DNA from: Eukaryota sp. TZLM1-RC
Lineage: Eukaryota > Metamonada: BaSk clade
DNA: 64,000 nucleotides
Assembly: GCA_040285825.1 (NCBI GenBank)
Contig: JAUPSS010000010.1
Location: 434,001 to 498,000 of the forward strand
Direction of reading: 5' to 3'
The notes under the pieces are model-generated. The model saw only the letters and a list, made by a program, of their open reading frames with translations. It searched no databases and was not told the DNA's origin. Shown one piece after another: positions 33,170 to 45,235 of this stretch (its first letter is position 1; every line of letters begins with the position of its first letter). A program made the position numbers and the translations under genes.

Positions 33170-33315
33170 TGATCTCTGACTGCATCATGTAAAGTGGAAC
33201 GATAACAAATAAATCTTTTGCATTGAATAAATGTCAAACCAGCTCCACATTTACAAAACAGATCATTGGGCAAATTACAAGGCCACAGATATCAACGCAT
33301 TCTCATGGCAGTGGT
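33170..33315 (-). mobile_element. LINE fragment (zinc motif region)
   Basis: Minus-strand translation includes CKCGAGLTFIQCKRFICYRS followed by LHDAVRDQ, matching the CxC...C and R-x-x-x-H-x-x-V motifs of the other LINE copies. It is broken by frame changes. Confidence 0.55.
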
Positions 33316-33394
33316 CCATTGTCGTCATTTGCAAATAACCCATAATTTTGGAGAATTTGTTTCAGCAAAAATACAGATGAATTTTCCTAAAATT

Positions 33395-33455
33395 AGAGTA
33401 TTTATTGAATTTGCACACTTAATTAAATTAACTCATAACTCTAATGAATTTTCCT
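33395..33455 (-). mobile_element. LINE subfamily b 3' UTR scrap
   Basis: The reverse complement matches the 3' UTR of the b copies (AGTTATGAGTTAATTTAAT...GTGCAAATTCAATAAA). Coding sequence is not attached. 33456-34059 shows only AT-rich sequence without a supportable gene. Confidence 0.6.
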
Positions 33456-34059
33456 TCAAATCAAATTTGCAAATACATAAATTGCCTACGCAGCCGTGCT
33501 AAGTCAAACAATCAAATGTGTACTTGTTTTTTTGACTTTTGTTATGAAGACACAGAATTTTAACCTAATCGTATAGTTTATTTTTGTTGGAATAAATAAA
33601 AAAGATTTTAAAAAAAATGTGTACTTTCAAATTTTTTCAAAAATGTCGTTGGAGTTTTTTCAAGGAAACAATTCTTTTTGGAATGTCTTGAACACCTATA
33701 GGGAAACATGATTGCCATAATTCAGGAGATAAAGTTCACATTTCTTCTCTTACTTTGTTCTCAGGAATAGACTGTTTGTGGACTCAAGTTTTTTGACACT
33801 AAACCGATAATCAATAGAACTTTGATCAGTGCTTGCATATCAACGAGATGAACAACCATCCCACAAAAAATACGCTGTTATGTTGTGTCACTTGTTTGTT
33901 TTGAAGAAGTCAAAAATAAGATTGTTTACGTCTTAGCTTGGCTATGGACAAAAATTTCGTTTTGCAAACTTCTTGATGAAGTTGTCTTAGTTGGCAAACT
34001 CCCAAAATTTATTGTCTTCTACCCATTGTTCATCAATGGATTACTCCTTTGAGAATGAA

Positions 34060-34600
34060 GTGCTTCTTTCGGCCTTGTTCGTTAACAAATGATTCAATTC
34101 GTCGTATTGAATCCGTATTTTTAACTGCACATACTTTATCACTTACAGTTCAACTGTACATGATTCAGTTTGTGATCAATTGTATGCTATGTGCAAAATT
34201 GTTTGCATTGAATCTTTTATCGAATTACTAGTTCGTAAGCTTTCTCCAGAAAACCTGAAGACGCTGTCAGTGTGGTTGATATAGTTTTAGTCGATGTCTG
34301 TAAAAATTCTACAGCATGTTTGGTGTATACTGCTCATTCACCACTATCCAACGCCGAAAAAAAGAAAAAAAAAATGAAGAACCATTGGCACATTTAAGTA
34401 GAGTCGAACATGTGAAATATCAGTTTGTGCCGTTTGCTATCTCTCTTTTTTACAATATTGGATTTTCAGGATAACACCTTTTTGAAAAAATTAAGACACT
34501 TTTGCAAAAAAGATCTCGTAAAATATTGAATTCCTCTTTTTGGTTAAATAGAACTGTTCTTTGCATTATTAAATCTATTAAAAATTGTGACTCTATTCGG
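34060..34600 (+). mobile_element. LINE fragment, subfamily e, degraded
   Basis: Frames with stops match the minus-strand copy at 51495-52145: CKNSTAC...VYTAHSPLSNAEK, VEHVKYQFVPFAISLF, and SFWLNRTVLCIIKSI. Frame breaks and stops are frequent. Confidence 0.6.
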
Positions 34601-34717
34601 TAAGAGGCTCTATTCGTTAATTTACTTTACTAATGAATAAACTATAACTTTGAAGCTATTAATTACTATTCACGGCCAAGAAACTTCAAAATCGATTTGT
34701 CGATTCGATAAGCAACT

Positions 34718-35220
34718 GATAAGAATAATAGAGGTGATGTAATACTACCTGGATTAGATGGAAGCTTCATTTTATTGGATATAATGTCTGTTGATCCTTG
34801 TAATGCCTCAAATGAAAGGCTTGTTAATTCTGAAATTCATAATCCTTTTTCAAATGTTGAAAATTTCAAAATCAAAAAAATACAATGAACCTTTGTCCAA
34901 ATTGTCCAGTCAACAGCATGCAAAATAGAATTTGTATCCATTTGTATTTTCTCTATTTAGTTTACTTGCTCCGACGGCTATACGTTTTTTGGCAGATTTT
35001 GAATTGATTGTAAAGAGGAGAACTAACAGAAATTTCAACAGATTGTTTTGGCAAAATAGAATTGTGTTTTCTATTTTTAAGGGGATGTTGAAGGTGGTTT
35101 CTGATGCTTTGCTTTCTCTTGGATCTCACTATGAAAAAGTTGCATCTAGTGTTTTTGTTTTGGGAGAGATGGATTTTTTAGATGTTGATTTATAGGTTTT
35201 TAATAAAAAAATTAAAAAAA
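34718..35220 (+). mobile_element. 5'-truncated LINE, subfamily a
   Basis: 503 bp flanked by a 10-bp duplication ATAAGCAACT (34708-34717 and 35221-35230), with an A-rich tail at the 3' end. The sequence starts at the AATAGAGGTGATG part of the endonuclease block and runs to the C-terminus (frame 34932-35195), closely matching the insert in PFL copy 2. Confidence 0.88.
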
Positions 35221-35230
35221 ATAAGCAACT

Positions 35231-35779
35231 TTGTTGTGTGGCTTTTCGATTGTCATCGATTAGATTTTGATATTACCTGATTAAAGGATAACAATGCTAT
35301 ATATAAGTTTCCTTTAATTGCCGCTGGATAGTTTTAAATTATAAATAATTAAAAGTTAATATAAAATAAACGATATGAAATAATTTATTTAATAATAATT
35401 TTTATATCAAATTATTGATATATCTATAATTACCAATAGTATAAGAAGGGGCGAGAAAAATAATGGTGCCATATCACTGAAGTACAAATACTAATATTTA
35501 TAATATATTTGATACATATTACCGAGATGCTGAACTAACCGAACGTATCAATAGCTGCCGAACCGATATTTAAATCAATTACAAGATTTCCATTAATTTA
35601 AGAAGTTTAAACAATAATTTATGGTATTAAAATTCACACCAAATTATATTCAATTGAGGGGCTATTCGTCATTCAAATTCGTTTTTAGGTAATAATAATG
35701 AAATCACCAAAGAATTGTTTGAAAAATTGAACTTGATTTCCGAAACAATTGACCAAATGATGAAATAAGATATACACAA
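35231..35779. other. Intergenic with a hAT-family end fragment
   Basis: AT-rich without a gene. Positions 35521-35570 (minus orientation) match the subterminal CGTTCGG-rich part of the hAT element at 36222-36824. Confidence 0.45.
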
Positions 35780-36200
35780 ATATATCAAATTTACATAATC
35801 CTGTAAGTACTCTTGAATTTAAAGCTAAAGAAAAACATAGAAAATATGACAAAGATATCGAAGCTAATGCTGATAAAAAAGGACAACTTGTTTTTATTGC
35901 ATTCCCATTTTCGATAAACGGAAAATTATCAGTAGAAGCAGGAACTGTTTTGAATGTTTTCCAAAAAATGGTTCAAGAAAAAACAATGAAAAGATTTGAT
36001 ATTTTTTTATGGCGTTCTCGGATTCAATTTGCCATTATTAATAGATTACCTCGCTTTTTCAATCAAATAAGAGAAGCTTCAGCTAGACAACAGTCAGATC
36101 AAGATTTTGTAGAGGCAATCTTGGTTCAATGATAGTCGTCCCATTAGTTATGAGTTAATTTAATTAAGTGTGCAAATTCAATAAATAGTTGTTAATTGTT
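35780..36200 (+). mobile_element. LINE 3' end, subfamily b
   Basis: Matches 14350-14750, including KAKEKHRKYDKDIEA, a frame ending in QSDQDFVEAILVQ, and the 3' UTR with CAATAAAT. Confidence 0.75.
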
Positions 36201-36221
36201 GTTGAATAAAATACAAATGAC

Positions 36222-36824
36222 CAATGTTAGAATTACTGAACTAGTTCGGCGTACGTTCGGCACCTACTGATACGTTCGGTTAGTTCGGCATCTCGTTTTG
36301 ATTCATTAATATCAAAACGCTGTTTATCCTCTCCTTCCTTATACTATTATACTGACTATCAACCAACAAAGTAAACTTTTATTCAGAAAGTTCTACAACA
36401 TCTAAATCTAGGTCATTAACCTAGGACAGTGTTTATATCCTTGACAGAAATGGTGGATAATTGAGTACATAAGGCATATTCAACCCTATACTCCTTAATT
36501 AAATGGGAGGAAAAGCGACGGGCTGAACCTTTTAGCATTTTACTGCAGCAGCGGCCTTGTGAAGTATTATTTTTGGACACTTTATCGTAATTAACGTTGT
36601 CCAGAAGTTTGTAAACAGGGTGCTTTGGCATTGAAGAAAGTTGATGTAAAGAAGGGGATTTATGTATGAATACAGATTTTTAAACAATGAAATCTATTGT
36701 AGTAGTTGAAAGAGGGATTTTGGAAAACATCTTTAAACAAAACTGTGTTGACACGTGTAAATGAACAAAAACTAGTTCGGCCGAACGTTCGGAAGGGTTG
36801 CGAACGTTCGGAATTCTAATATTG
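36222..36824. mobile_element. Non-autonomous hAT-type DNA transposon
   Basis: 603 bp with imperfect terminal inverted repeats (CAATGTTAGAATTACTGAAC and the complement of GTTCGGAATTCTAATATTG). The subterminal parts are full of CGTTCGG repeats. A perfect 8-bp target duplication CAAATGAC (36214-36221 and 36825-36832) is diagnostic of hAT. Inside, a minus-strand frame (36631-36416) keeps a BED-like zinc-finger segment similar to the transposase fragment at 47552 (ALKGSARRFTTH versus MLKGSARRFSSH). No catalytic domain is present, so it depends on another hAT transposase. Confidence 0.88.
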
Positions 36825-36827
36825 CAA

Positions 36828-37954
36828 ATGACAGTTTTCAACTGTCATGTGTTTTTTCAAACACACTTCACAGTGACACCAATGGTATTATTACACCTCT
36901 TCTGTCCAAGGCTCCAGACACTGAGGACGGTTTCTGTTGTAGCTTCTATTTTGTGCTTTGTTTTGGTGTTTGTCTTGTTGTATAATGCATCTGAACATGT
37001 TGACAATACTGGGACACCCATACCTAATTTCTTGTACAGTGGAGAACAACATTTCATTCCTGATTCTCCGCCTACACAACGTTCAACTGAATCAACACCA
37101 TACAACAGTCTTCCAGTACATCTGGTTTGTACTAATGACAACTGTTCATTCAATTTCCTTAATTGGATCCAAATACGATCAGTACAATCCTTTATCAATC
37201 ACTCGCAGATTTACCTTCATGTATTTGGAGATCCAATAGAGAACTACTGGTACAAAAAAGTGTCGGATAGCCTCTCTCTTGTTTACCATAACAAAACCTA
37301 CTACGAGAATTTGGTTCCTAACATCAAGGTTACCTCCTTGGCTCACTTGTCTGATTTCATACGAATTTATGTAATGTGTGAGCAAGGTGGTATTTATCTA
37401 GATATGGATGAATTTCCTATAAAACCTTGGAACCCTTTGCTTACTCAATTAGTAGAACCCATTGATGCAATTCTTGCTAGGCATGCAACTGACCATATCC
37501 AAGTCGCAGCTATGATTGCCTATCCAAAGACAAAAATATGGTGTGAAATAATGTGTGAAAACAAGCGATTGTGTACAATAAGTCTTGGACTGGGCATAGT
37601 ACCAGACTGCTTACCCATCTTTACAACCAGAATACCCAATACCAACAGTCTTCGATAGTGCTTGATTATCGTGTTCTATTTCCTATTGGATGGAGCAAAC
37701 AATCCATGGATAACTTGTACAAACTGGCACCCTATAAGAAAATTGATTTCTCAAAAACTCTTGCTCTTCACGCAAATGGTAAGGAAAGATTGAAGAAGAT
37801 CAACATGACTGCATCGAATGTTTTAAAAGAAGATAGACCTTTTTATAATCTTATAAGACCAATTGTTAAAAAAGGATTAGAAGAAGGTGAAATTGGATTA
37901 GATGACTCTTTGAAAAAAAATGATGTAGATGAATTTATGAAAAAAAGGAGATGA
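36828..37954 (+). CDS. GT32-like glycosyltransferase, type II membrane protein, frameshifted
   Basis: The N-terminal part (from ATG 36828) has a membrane anchor (VSVVASILCFVLVFVLLY) and a Golgi-type luminal domain. This includes LSDFIRIYVMCEQGGIYLDM and the DMD metal/nucleotide-sugar motif, typical of GT32 (alpha-1,4/1,6 hexosyltransferase-like) enzymes. At about 37560 the frame must change: frame one ends at 37658, while the family-like continuation YNKSWTGHSTRLLTHLYN and VLFPIGW lies in the frame ending at 37954. The junction is the AAAA run in TGTGAAAACAAG, so one missing A (error or mutation) explains it. The start codon lies inside the target duplication of the hAT element. Confidence 0.65.
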
Positions 37955-38265
37955 GTTTTTTGGTTGGATTTTTGGGGTCAGTCATTTAAATTTATCATAA
38001 ACAAAGTTGTTCTTCTACTTAATTTACAACAAAATCCACTGTCTGAAAAAGAAGTTGAAACTGCAATTTTACGTTTTCAATCTGGACAACCTCCAGGCCC
38101 ATAACTTTTGATATGCTGAAGTCCATATGCCGTCAATACTCCTTTTGTTGCCTAAAGTCTATTGTAGTAAAGAAACGTCTGATTTATTTTCTATTCATAT
38201 GATATAAGCATAAAGGCCAACACTGCTTCTTTCCTTTTTCAAAATAAATCAGCTTATATAAATAT
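37955..38265. other. Short intergenic stretch, no gene seen
   Basis: A small frame near 38010-38100 (LNLQQNPLSEKEVETAILRF) has no recognisable domain. The rest is AT-rich. Confidence 0.35.
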
Positions 38266-39287
38266 TCAAGAAATTGCCACCCCATCACTTCCAAATTTTC
38301 GTTTTTGCATGAAAAAGCTTCAGCACCATCTGGTTAAATTATATGAAGGCTTGGATTATGAAGTAAGACTTGGCTTGACCAAAACTAAAAATCCCACTTT
38401 CGGTAATTTTTTAAAGGATATTCGTGATAGCTCTGCTGCTGCTTTAGTAACTCAAATTCCCTCTGTTTATGGACTTTTGTTAAAAAACAATGAAAGGCTT
38501 TTAAACATGCGTTTTCGTTGTTTTCTGTGGCCAAACAATTTGCCGCATCATTTAACTTGTAAATGTGGTAAACCTCTTTTGTTTACTCATCTTTTGAACT
38601 GTAAACATTTCATTACATTTAGAAGCAAAGTGCATAATAACGTCAGGGACCAAATTTATGTAATGTGCAAATCATATCGAGTAGATTCCTTTTTAGAACC
38701 GCTGTTATTAAAATTACTTCTTGATGACCCCAATGTTGATAGTACGCGCTACAACAGAGCTTCTATGGGTCTGACAAGAGGTGATCTAGTTGTTCCCGGT
38801 TTAAATGGTAGTTTTACTATTTTAGACGCCATGTCTGTTGACCCTTGTAATTCCTCTAACGAACATCTCATTAATTCGGATGTAAATAATCCTCTTTTTG
38901 CAGGCGAAAAATATAAAATTGCTAAATATGCGAAACACATTTCCTCGATTAATGAAAATTCTCATGCCCAATATAATTTATGCCCCTTTGTTTTTTCTTT
39001 GCTTGGATCTTTGGGTGAGGCTGCTATGGCTTTCCTTGAGGATTTTGTTGTAGTTGTAAAGGAAAGAACTGGAAGAATTTTCAACCGTGTTTACTGGCAA
39101 AACAGGATTGTATTTTCTATTTTTAAGGAAATGGTAAAACTGATTTCTGATTCACTGTCTTCTTTTGGGACATTTTCTGAATCTTTGGCAATTAATTGTT
39201 TTGATGTAGGGGAGGCCGGTTTTGAGGATGTGGAGTTTCAATTGTGTATTTTATGTTTTCATATTTGTTGCTGAATAAAATATTGAT
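38266..39287 (+). mobile_element. 5'-truncated LINE, subfamily c, longest intact C-terminal ORF
   Basis: 1022 bp, flanked by a 14-bp duplication with one mismatch, GCTTATAT(A/G)AATAT (38252-38265 and 39288-39301). The open frame (38309-39274, 321 residues) shows the architecture best: LDYEVRLGL block, CKCGKPLLFTHLLNC zinc motif, R-x-x-x-H-x-x-V, SFLEPLL, endonuclease block RGDLVVPGLNGSFTILDAMS, then the C-terminal WQNRIVFSIFKEMVKL. The zinc motif followed by a D...D block resembles the restriction-like endonuclease of R2/NeSL/CRE-type LINEs. RT itself lies upstream and is missing. Confidence 0.82.
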
Positions 39288-39301
39288 GCTTATATGAATA
39301 T

Positions 39302-40145
39302 GAAACAAAAATATAACAAATAGCTAAATAATCTATACAAACTAAGAATTAGCTTCGCTTCCTAATTCTATTACTACGTCTAGGCCTGTTAGAAGGCGTA
39401 GACTCATTGGAGATACCTTGACGTCGACTAGTGGTACGTTTTCCCATTTTCGTGTTATCCTTACTAAATAACTTATAAGCTTTTGAATGTTTAACCGTAT
39501 GGAGAGGCTCTTCTGTTGTCTCACCGCCAAACAATTGAACAGTACAGAAACTACCTGAGTCAGAGCTATATTGTGAGAGGATTTTTCTATAACGTGTTTT
39601 TCAGCATCGCCTGCTGCGACTACTTTGAGGAATTCAATATCCTGTGGATTTTCAGCCTTATAGATTTTACAATCTTTCTTGGCAGCTTTTAATTCTGTGC
39701 CAGTAGTAAGATTCTTTAATAATAAAGTGGATTTGGAAGGAATGTCAATAACTAAGAATGGTTCATTCCAAGATCCATACAGTTTATTAGTTTGCTTGGT
39801 TTTACGTAAGACATAGTCCAATTAGCGCGAATTAGTATTATCTACTGAAGTCGGAGTATTAAATGTTTGGTGACGCTCCGCTTCTTGCCTTTTTTCTTTT
39901 AGACGAGTATTTTTCAATTCAATTTCATTTAATAAAGGCATAATGGTATCTAATTTGGATAAATTCCCTCATATGTTAGGAGGGTCTGTTCTTGCACTAC
40001 TCGAAGAACCGAACATAAGTTCGTAGGCAGTAAAACCTGTTTTTCTGCTTTTAGTAGAATTTAATAATAGTTGGGATATAGGTACATAGGTTGACCAATT
40101 TTGATGGTCTTGGCTGGTTAGTGTCGGACATAGCTGTATAAATGT
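39302..40145 (-). mobile_element. Internally deleted gypsy element A-type remnant (integrase C-terminus joined to Gag start)
   Basis: Minus-strand frames 39821-39342 and 39534-39349 encode the integrase C-terminal domain (LYGSWNEPFLVIDIPSKSTL, VVAAGDAEKHV, and a basic tail ending NRIRKRS), with a frame break near 39550. Upstream (about 40085-39840) the core end YELMFGSSSS-like sequence is readable. At 40085-40115 it changes abruptly into the first codons of Gag (MSDTNQPRP-like), directly after the LTR, so nearly all of gag-pol has been deleted. Confidence 0.7.
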
Positions 40146-40251
40146 AATGAGATTTATTAAGAAGAGGAATTGTATTCTCTCTCCTTGTACTAATTGGCAA
40201 AAACTAAATAAACTATAATACTAAGCTGTAAATACTATTCAAGACTAACAC
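40146..40251 (-). repeat. LTR of element A type
   Basis: About 106 bp, close to 4046-4148 and 55795-55893. On its outer side (40252-40320, minus) a basic integrase-like tail, TRASRARRSKKRKMQ, runs into the LTR and uses its first bases (TGT TAG) as the stop codon. It is therefore also the 3' LTR of an older upstream copy. Confidence 0.7.
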
Positions 40252-40521
40252 TGCATTTTCCTCTTTTTCGAGCGACGAGCCCTAGAAGCTCTGGTCAAAC
40301 TGCAAATGAGTTTTAAAAATCAGTAAAGATAATCCGCAAAAAATAAAGCGGTAGTATTGCTGTTTAATCAGGAACTTTGTTCAGTTATTTTAGCCCTATT
40401 GGTTCTCATTTTAATAAGCGTTGTAGTTCAATAGCACATTTATAGAGAGCAACATCGAACCAAAAGAGATAAATTTATAAAACAATTCTACATTCACCAA
40501 AAATATACATTTCTATTATAA

Positions 40522-41640
<1,119 letters not shown>

Positions 41641-42399
41641 ATTCGAAAGGTGTGGAATTTTCAAGCTTTTCTGGGGCAAAGAAACAGAAGTTGATTTGTT
41701 CTTATTAGTAAAGGTGGTAAAAAAGCTCGAAAACTCACAACTTTATTGTAGTTTAAGGTGTTTGCATTTTTTTCCAAAAATTAAATGTCCAACATCAGTT
41801 ATTGCTGTTCTCAGAACAATTGAACCAAATTCGAAACAATTCTGTTTACTCAAACGAGCGAACTTCGTAAAATAGTTTTAATTCGAAGAGAAGATTTAAT
41901 GCATTGTTGAGTGAGGTCATTGAACTAAATCGTCATATCAGAAGCTTCGTTACAGATTTTTATGATTGTGAAACAGAAAAAGGCAACTTCTAGTTGAAAT
42001 GTGACCGCTTCAGCTGAAATAACCACGTAATTCGGAATGAAGTATAACCAATTTTTGATTTATTGAACAGAATCACAGACTACGGTTTGTATTCACAAAT
42101 AGGTCCATTTTGCCTTCGTAATAAAATTCTTTACATCACTATAGTATGTTTAACCCCCACAGATCATCGTTAATTGTATTTTGAGACTGTTTTATTTACC
42201 CCTACTCACCTTCGATTTCATTACTATTTTTACACTACTTATTTCGACAAAGCTTTTCGTATTGCCTCAATTACCTTTTAATCGAGACATTAACAATTAA
42301 TGGATCTCAAGTATCCATTAATAAGTATAATGGATTGAATGCTATTCAAACAATACATTTTGATAAAAATTCCCAGTCACTGTAAGTCTACATACATCA
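41641..42399. other. Intergenic, no gene seen
   Basis: AT-rich sequence upstream of CTU1; no frames or repeats that I can support. Confidence 0.5.
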
Positions 42400-43326
42400 A
42401 TGAAATGTGAGCGCTGCAATGAACAACGTGCTATAATGAAACGTCCAGTGAATCAAAAACCAGTCTGTAAGGAATGCTTCTACTATGAATTTGAAACAGA
42501 CGTTCATGATACTATTATCTCCAATTCTCTTTTCAAACCTGGTGAGAACGTTGCTCTTTGTGTTTCTGGAGGCAAAGATTCAGCCTGTCTCGCAGAAGTT
42601 GTTACACTCTTAAACAAACGTTATTCCTACAACATCAACCTCCATCTTTTATGTATAGATGAAGGGATACTGGGGTATCGTGACTTATCCCTTGAATGTG
42701 TTGACAAACTTCAACGTCGTTTAGATCTCCCCTTGGTTGTACTTTCATTTGCTGATTTGTTTGGTTTCTCTCTCGATGAAGCAATCTCAGTTAGTGGACA
42801 TTCCAAGTCGTGTACTGTTTGTGGTACACTTCGTCGACGTTCGCTCTCCATCGGTGGGAAGAAACTGAATGCAGACAAGCTTGTTCTTGGCCACAATGCT
42901 GACGATGCTGCAGAAACAGTTCTTTTGAATCTGATACGCGGAGATGCGTTGAAGTTGGTCAATAATGGGGCTTTTACACGTGCTGATAATGATATCCCTA
43001 GGGTCCGGCCATTTAATTATTCTTTTCAAAAAGAGATTGTGTTGTATTGTCATTTAAAAAAACTACCATATTTTAGTACAGAGTGTCTCTATGCACACTC
43101 AGCATTGAGGGGATCTGTCAGAAAAGCTATATTGGCTCTGAGTCGTCAAGAATCGAGAGCACCACTGAACATAATAGATTCTGCAAAGTCGTTTGAGTTA
43201 AAGGACAAACCAAAGGTGCAGGCAAGAGAAGGGTTTTGTGAAGTTTGTGGGAGTAGTTCTATACATGCAAAGTGTCAATCTTGTTTGGTTGTGGACAAGA
43301 TTTCTTTACAATTGAAGAATAGTTAG
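42400..43326 (+). CDS. CTU1: Cytosolic tRNA 2-thiolation protein CTU1 (NCS6 family)
   Basis: 308 residues, no intron. It adenylates and thiolates wobble U34 of tRNA Lys, Glu and Gln with its partner CTU2 and the URM1 sulfur relay in the cytosol. The N-terminal zinc site is CERC (3-6) and CKEC (23-26). The PP-loop ATP motif SGGKDS is at 56-61. The conserved SGHSKSCTVCGTLRRR lies near 132-147, followed by LGHNADDAAETVLLNLIRGD. A second Cys cluster (CEVCG...CQSC) is at the C-terminus. Length and order match the family. The start is the ATG directly before the CERC motif. Confidence 0.95.
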   Translation: MKCERCNEQRAIMKRPVNQKPVCKECFYYEFETDVHDTIISNSLFKPGENVALCVSGGKDSACLAEVVTLLNKRYSYNINLHLLCIDEGILGYRDLSLECVDKLQRRLDLPLVVLSFADLFGFSLDEAISVSGHSKSCTVCGTLRRRSLSIGGKKLNADKLVLGHNADDAAETVLLNLIRGDALKLVNNGAFTRADNDIPRVRPFNYSFQKEIVLYCHLKKLPYFSTECLYAHSALRGSVRKAILALSRQESRAPLNIIDSAKSFELKDKPKVQAREGFCEVCGSSSIHAKCQSCLVVDKISLQLKNS

Positions 43327-44084
43327 TTTTGGTTTATTGAGCATTGTTTTACTGCCTTTGTACCAGTTTGTAGTGGGTGATTGAGTGATTAGTGACATTG
43401 TCAAGATCAACTCTTCCATTAGTTTTTTAGTAAATTAATTTTACGTTGTTGTTGTATTGGTTGTTCCTTTGTGAAATCTGCAACTAGAACAATGTTTATT
43501 TGATTAAAAAACAGCCGCATTTATAAAAAGATAATTAAATCTATTTAGACTTTCAGGTGGTGGACGCAATCTGAGTACCGTCCCAATACTTGAAGAACCA
43601 CATCAGTCATATTGATGAAACAACAGTTTAGATGCCCAAAACAGTTCCTCTTCGTGTTTAATTACTCCAATTCCTCAAATGTATGGTCTTCTTTTTTGAA
43701 ACTGAATTTGGAAAAAATCAAAATATTTATATAATATATTAAATTGGATATTATGACTAAGTTAACATTAATTATATTACAATAAGGTGTTTTTTTAAAT
43801 TTTATGTAATTACAAAACAAAACAAAATACAACACGTAAGAAACAAAATTCTCCACTTATATAATTAGTTTATTCCAGATTTGCTAAAAAAACAATAAAT
43901 TTGAATTCAGCAATGGAAACAAAGTCTACAAAGAGTACAACATCACTAATCATTTAAAGACAAGATATAACTCAGTAGCTCAACCATGCCGTTTAATTGA
44001 AAAGGCCAAAAAATGGTTCAGTTTAAGAAAATTGTTTAACAATGATTGAAATGAACAAGATGCCAACATTGCCTAAATTAAATT
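43327..44084. other. Intergenic, no gene seen
   Basis: Very AT-rich; a 64-codon frame at 43662-43856 is low complexity. Confidence 0.5.
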
Positions 44085-45235
44085 TTATTTTTGAATTTTT
44101 CCAAAGGTTCCCTTATGATGTTCATCTGATCCAAGGTGAATCAAATTTCTATTTAATTCAACTTCAAATTCAATTAGATCATTTGCCTAGTGATATCTGG
44201 ATTCAGTGTTTTCCTCAGAATGTTCAAGAAATTCCCAACCGTTCACTTCTAAATTTACGTTTTTGCTTGAAAAAGCTTCAACATCATTTGGTTAAATTAT
44301 TTGAAAGCTTGGATTACGAAGTAAGACTTGGCTTGGCCAAAACTGAAAATTCCACTTTTGGAAATTTTTTAAAGGACGTTCGTAATAGTTCTGTTGCTGC
44401 TTTAGTTACTCAAATTCCCTCTGTTTATGGACTTTTGTTAAAACACAGTGAATGCCTTTTAAACATGCGTTTTCATTGTTTTTTATGGTCAAACAATTTG
44501 CCCAATCATTTAATATGTAAATGTGGTTAACCTCTTTTGTTTACTCATCTTTTGAACTGTGAGCATTTTATTACATTTAGAAGCAAAGTGCATAATAATG
44601 TCAGGGACCAAATTTATGTAATGTGCAAATCATATCGAGTAGATTCCATTTCAGAGCCTTTGTTATCAAAATTAATTCTTGATGACCCCAATATTGATAG
44701 TACGCGCTACAACAGAGCTTCTATGGGTCTGACAAGAGGTGATTTGGTTGTTCCCGGCTTAAATGGTAGTTTTACTATTTCAGACGCCATGTCCAAAGTT
44801 GTAATTCTTCTAACGAACAATTCACTAACTCAGATGTCAATAATTTTCTTTTTGCTGGCAAAAATACTAAATTGCTGAATTTGCGGAACCCATTTCCTCA
44901 GTAAATGAAAATTCTCGTGTCCAATATAATTGATTTCTCTTTGTTTTTTCCGTGGTTGGATCTTTAGGTAAGGCTGCTATGGCTTTCCTTGAGGATTTTG
45001 ATGTAGTTGTAAAGCAAAAAACTGGAAGAATTGTTAATCGTGTTTACTGGCAGAACAGGATTGTATTTTCTATTTTTTAGGGAATGGTGAAATAAATTTC
45101 TAATTCACCCTCTTCCTTTGGTAAATTTTCTGAATCTTTAGTAATTAGCTGTTTTGACGTAGGAAAGGCACATTTTGAGGATGTGGAGCTTTAATTGTGT
45201 ATTTGATGATTTTATTCTTTATTCAATAAATCAAT
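44085..45235 (+). mobile_element. LINE fragment, subfamily c, with stops
   Basis: The longest copy at its 5' side: DVHLIQGESNFYLIQLQ through the WIQCFPQNVQEIPNRSLLNL block, up to CKCG followed by an in-frame TAA (44527). It continues (44537-44878 and beyond) through the zinc, endonuclease and C-terminal blocks with several frame breaks. The sequence is close to the 38.3-kb copy. It is a dead copy. Confidence 0.75.
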
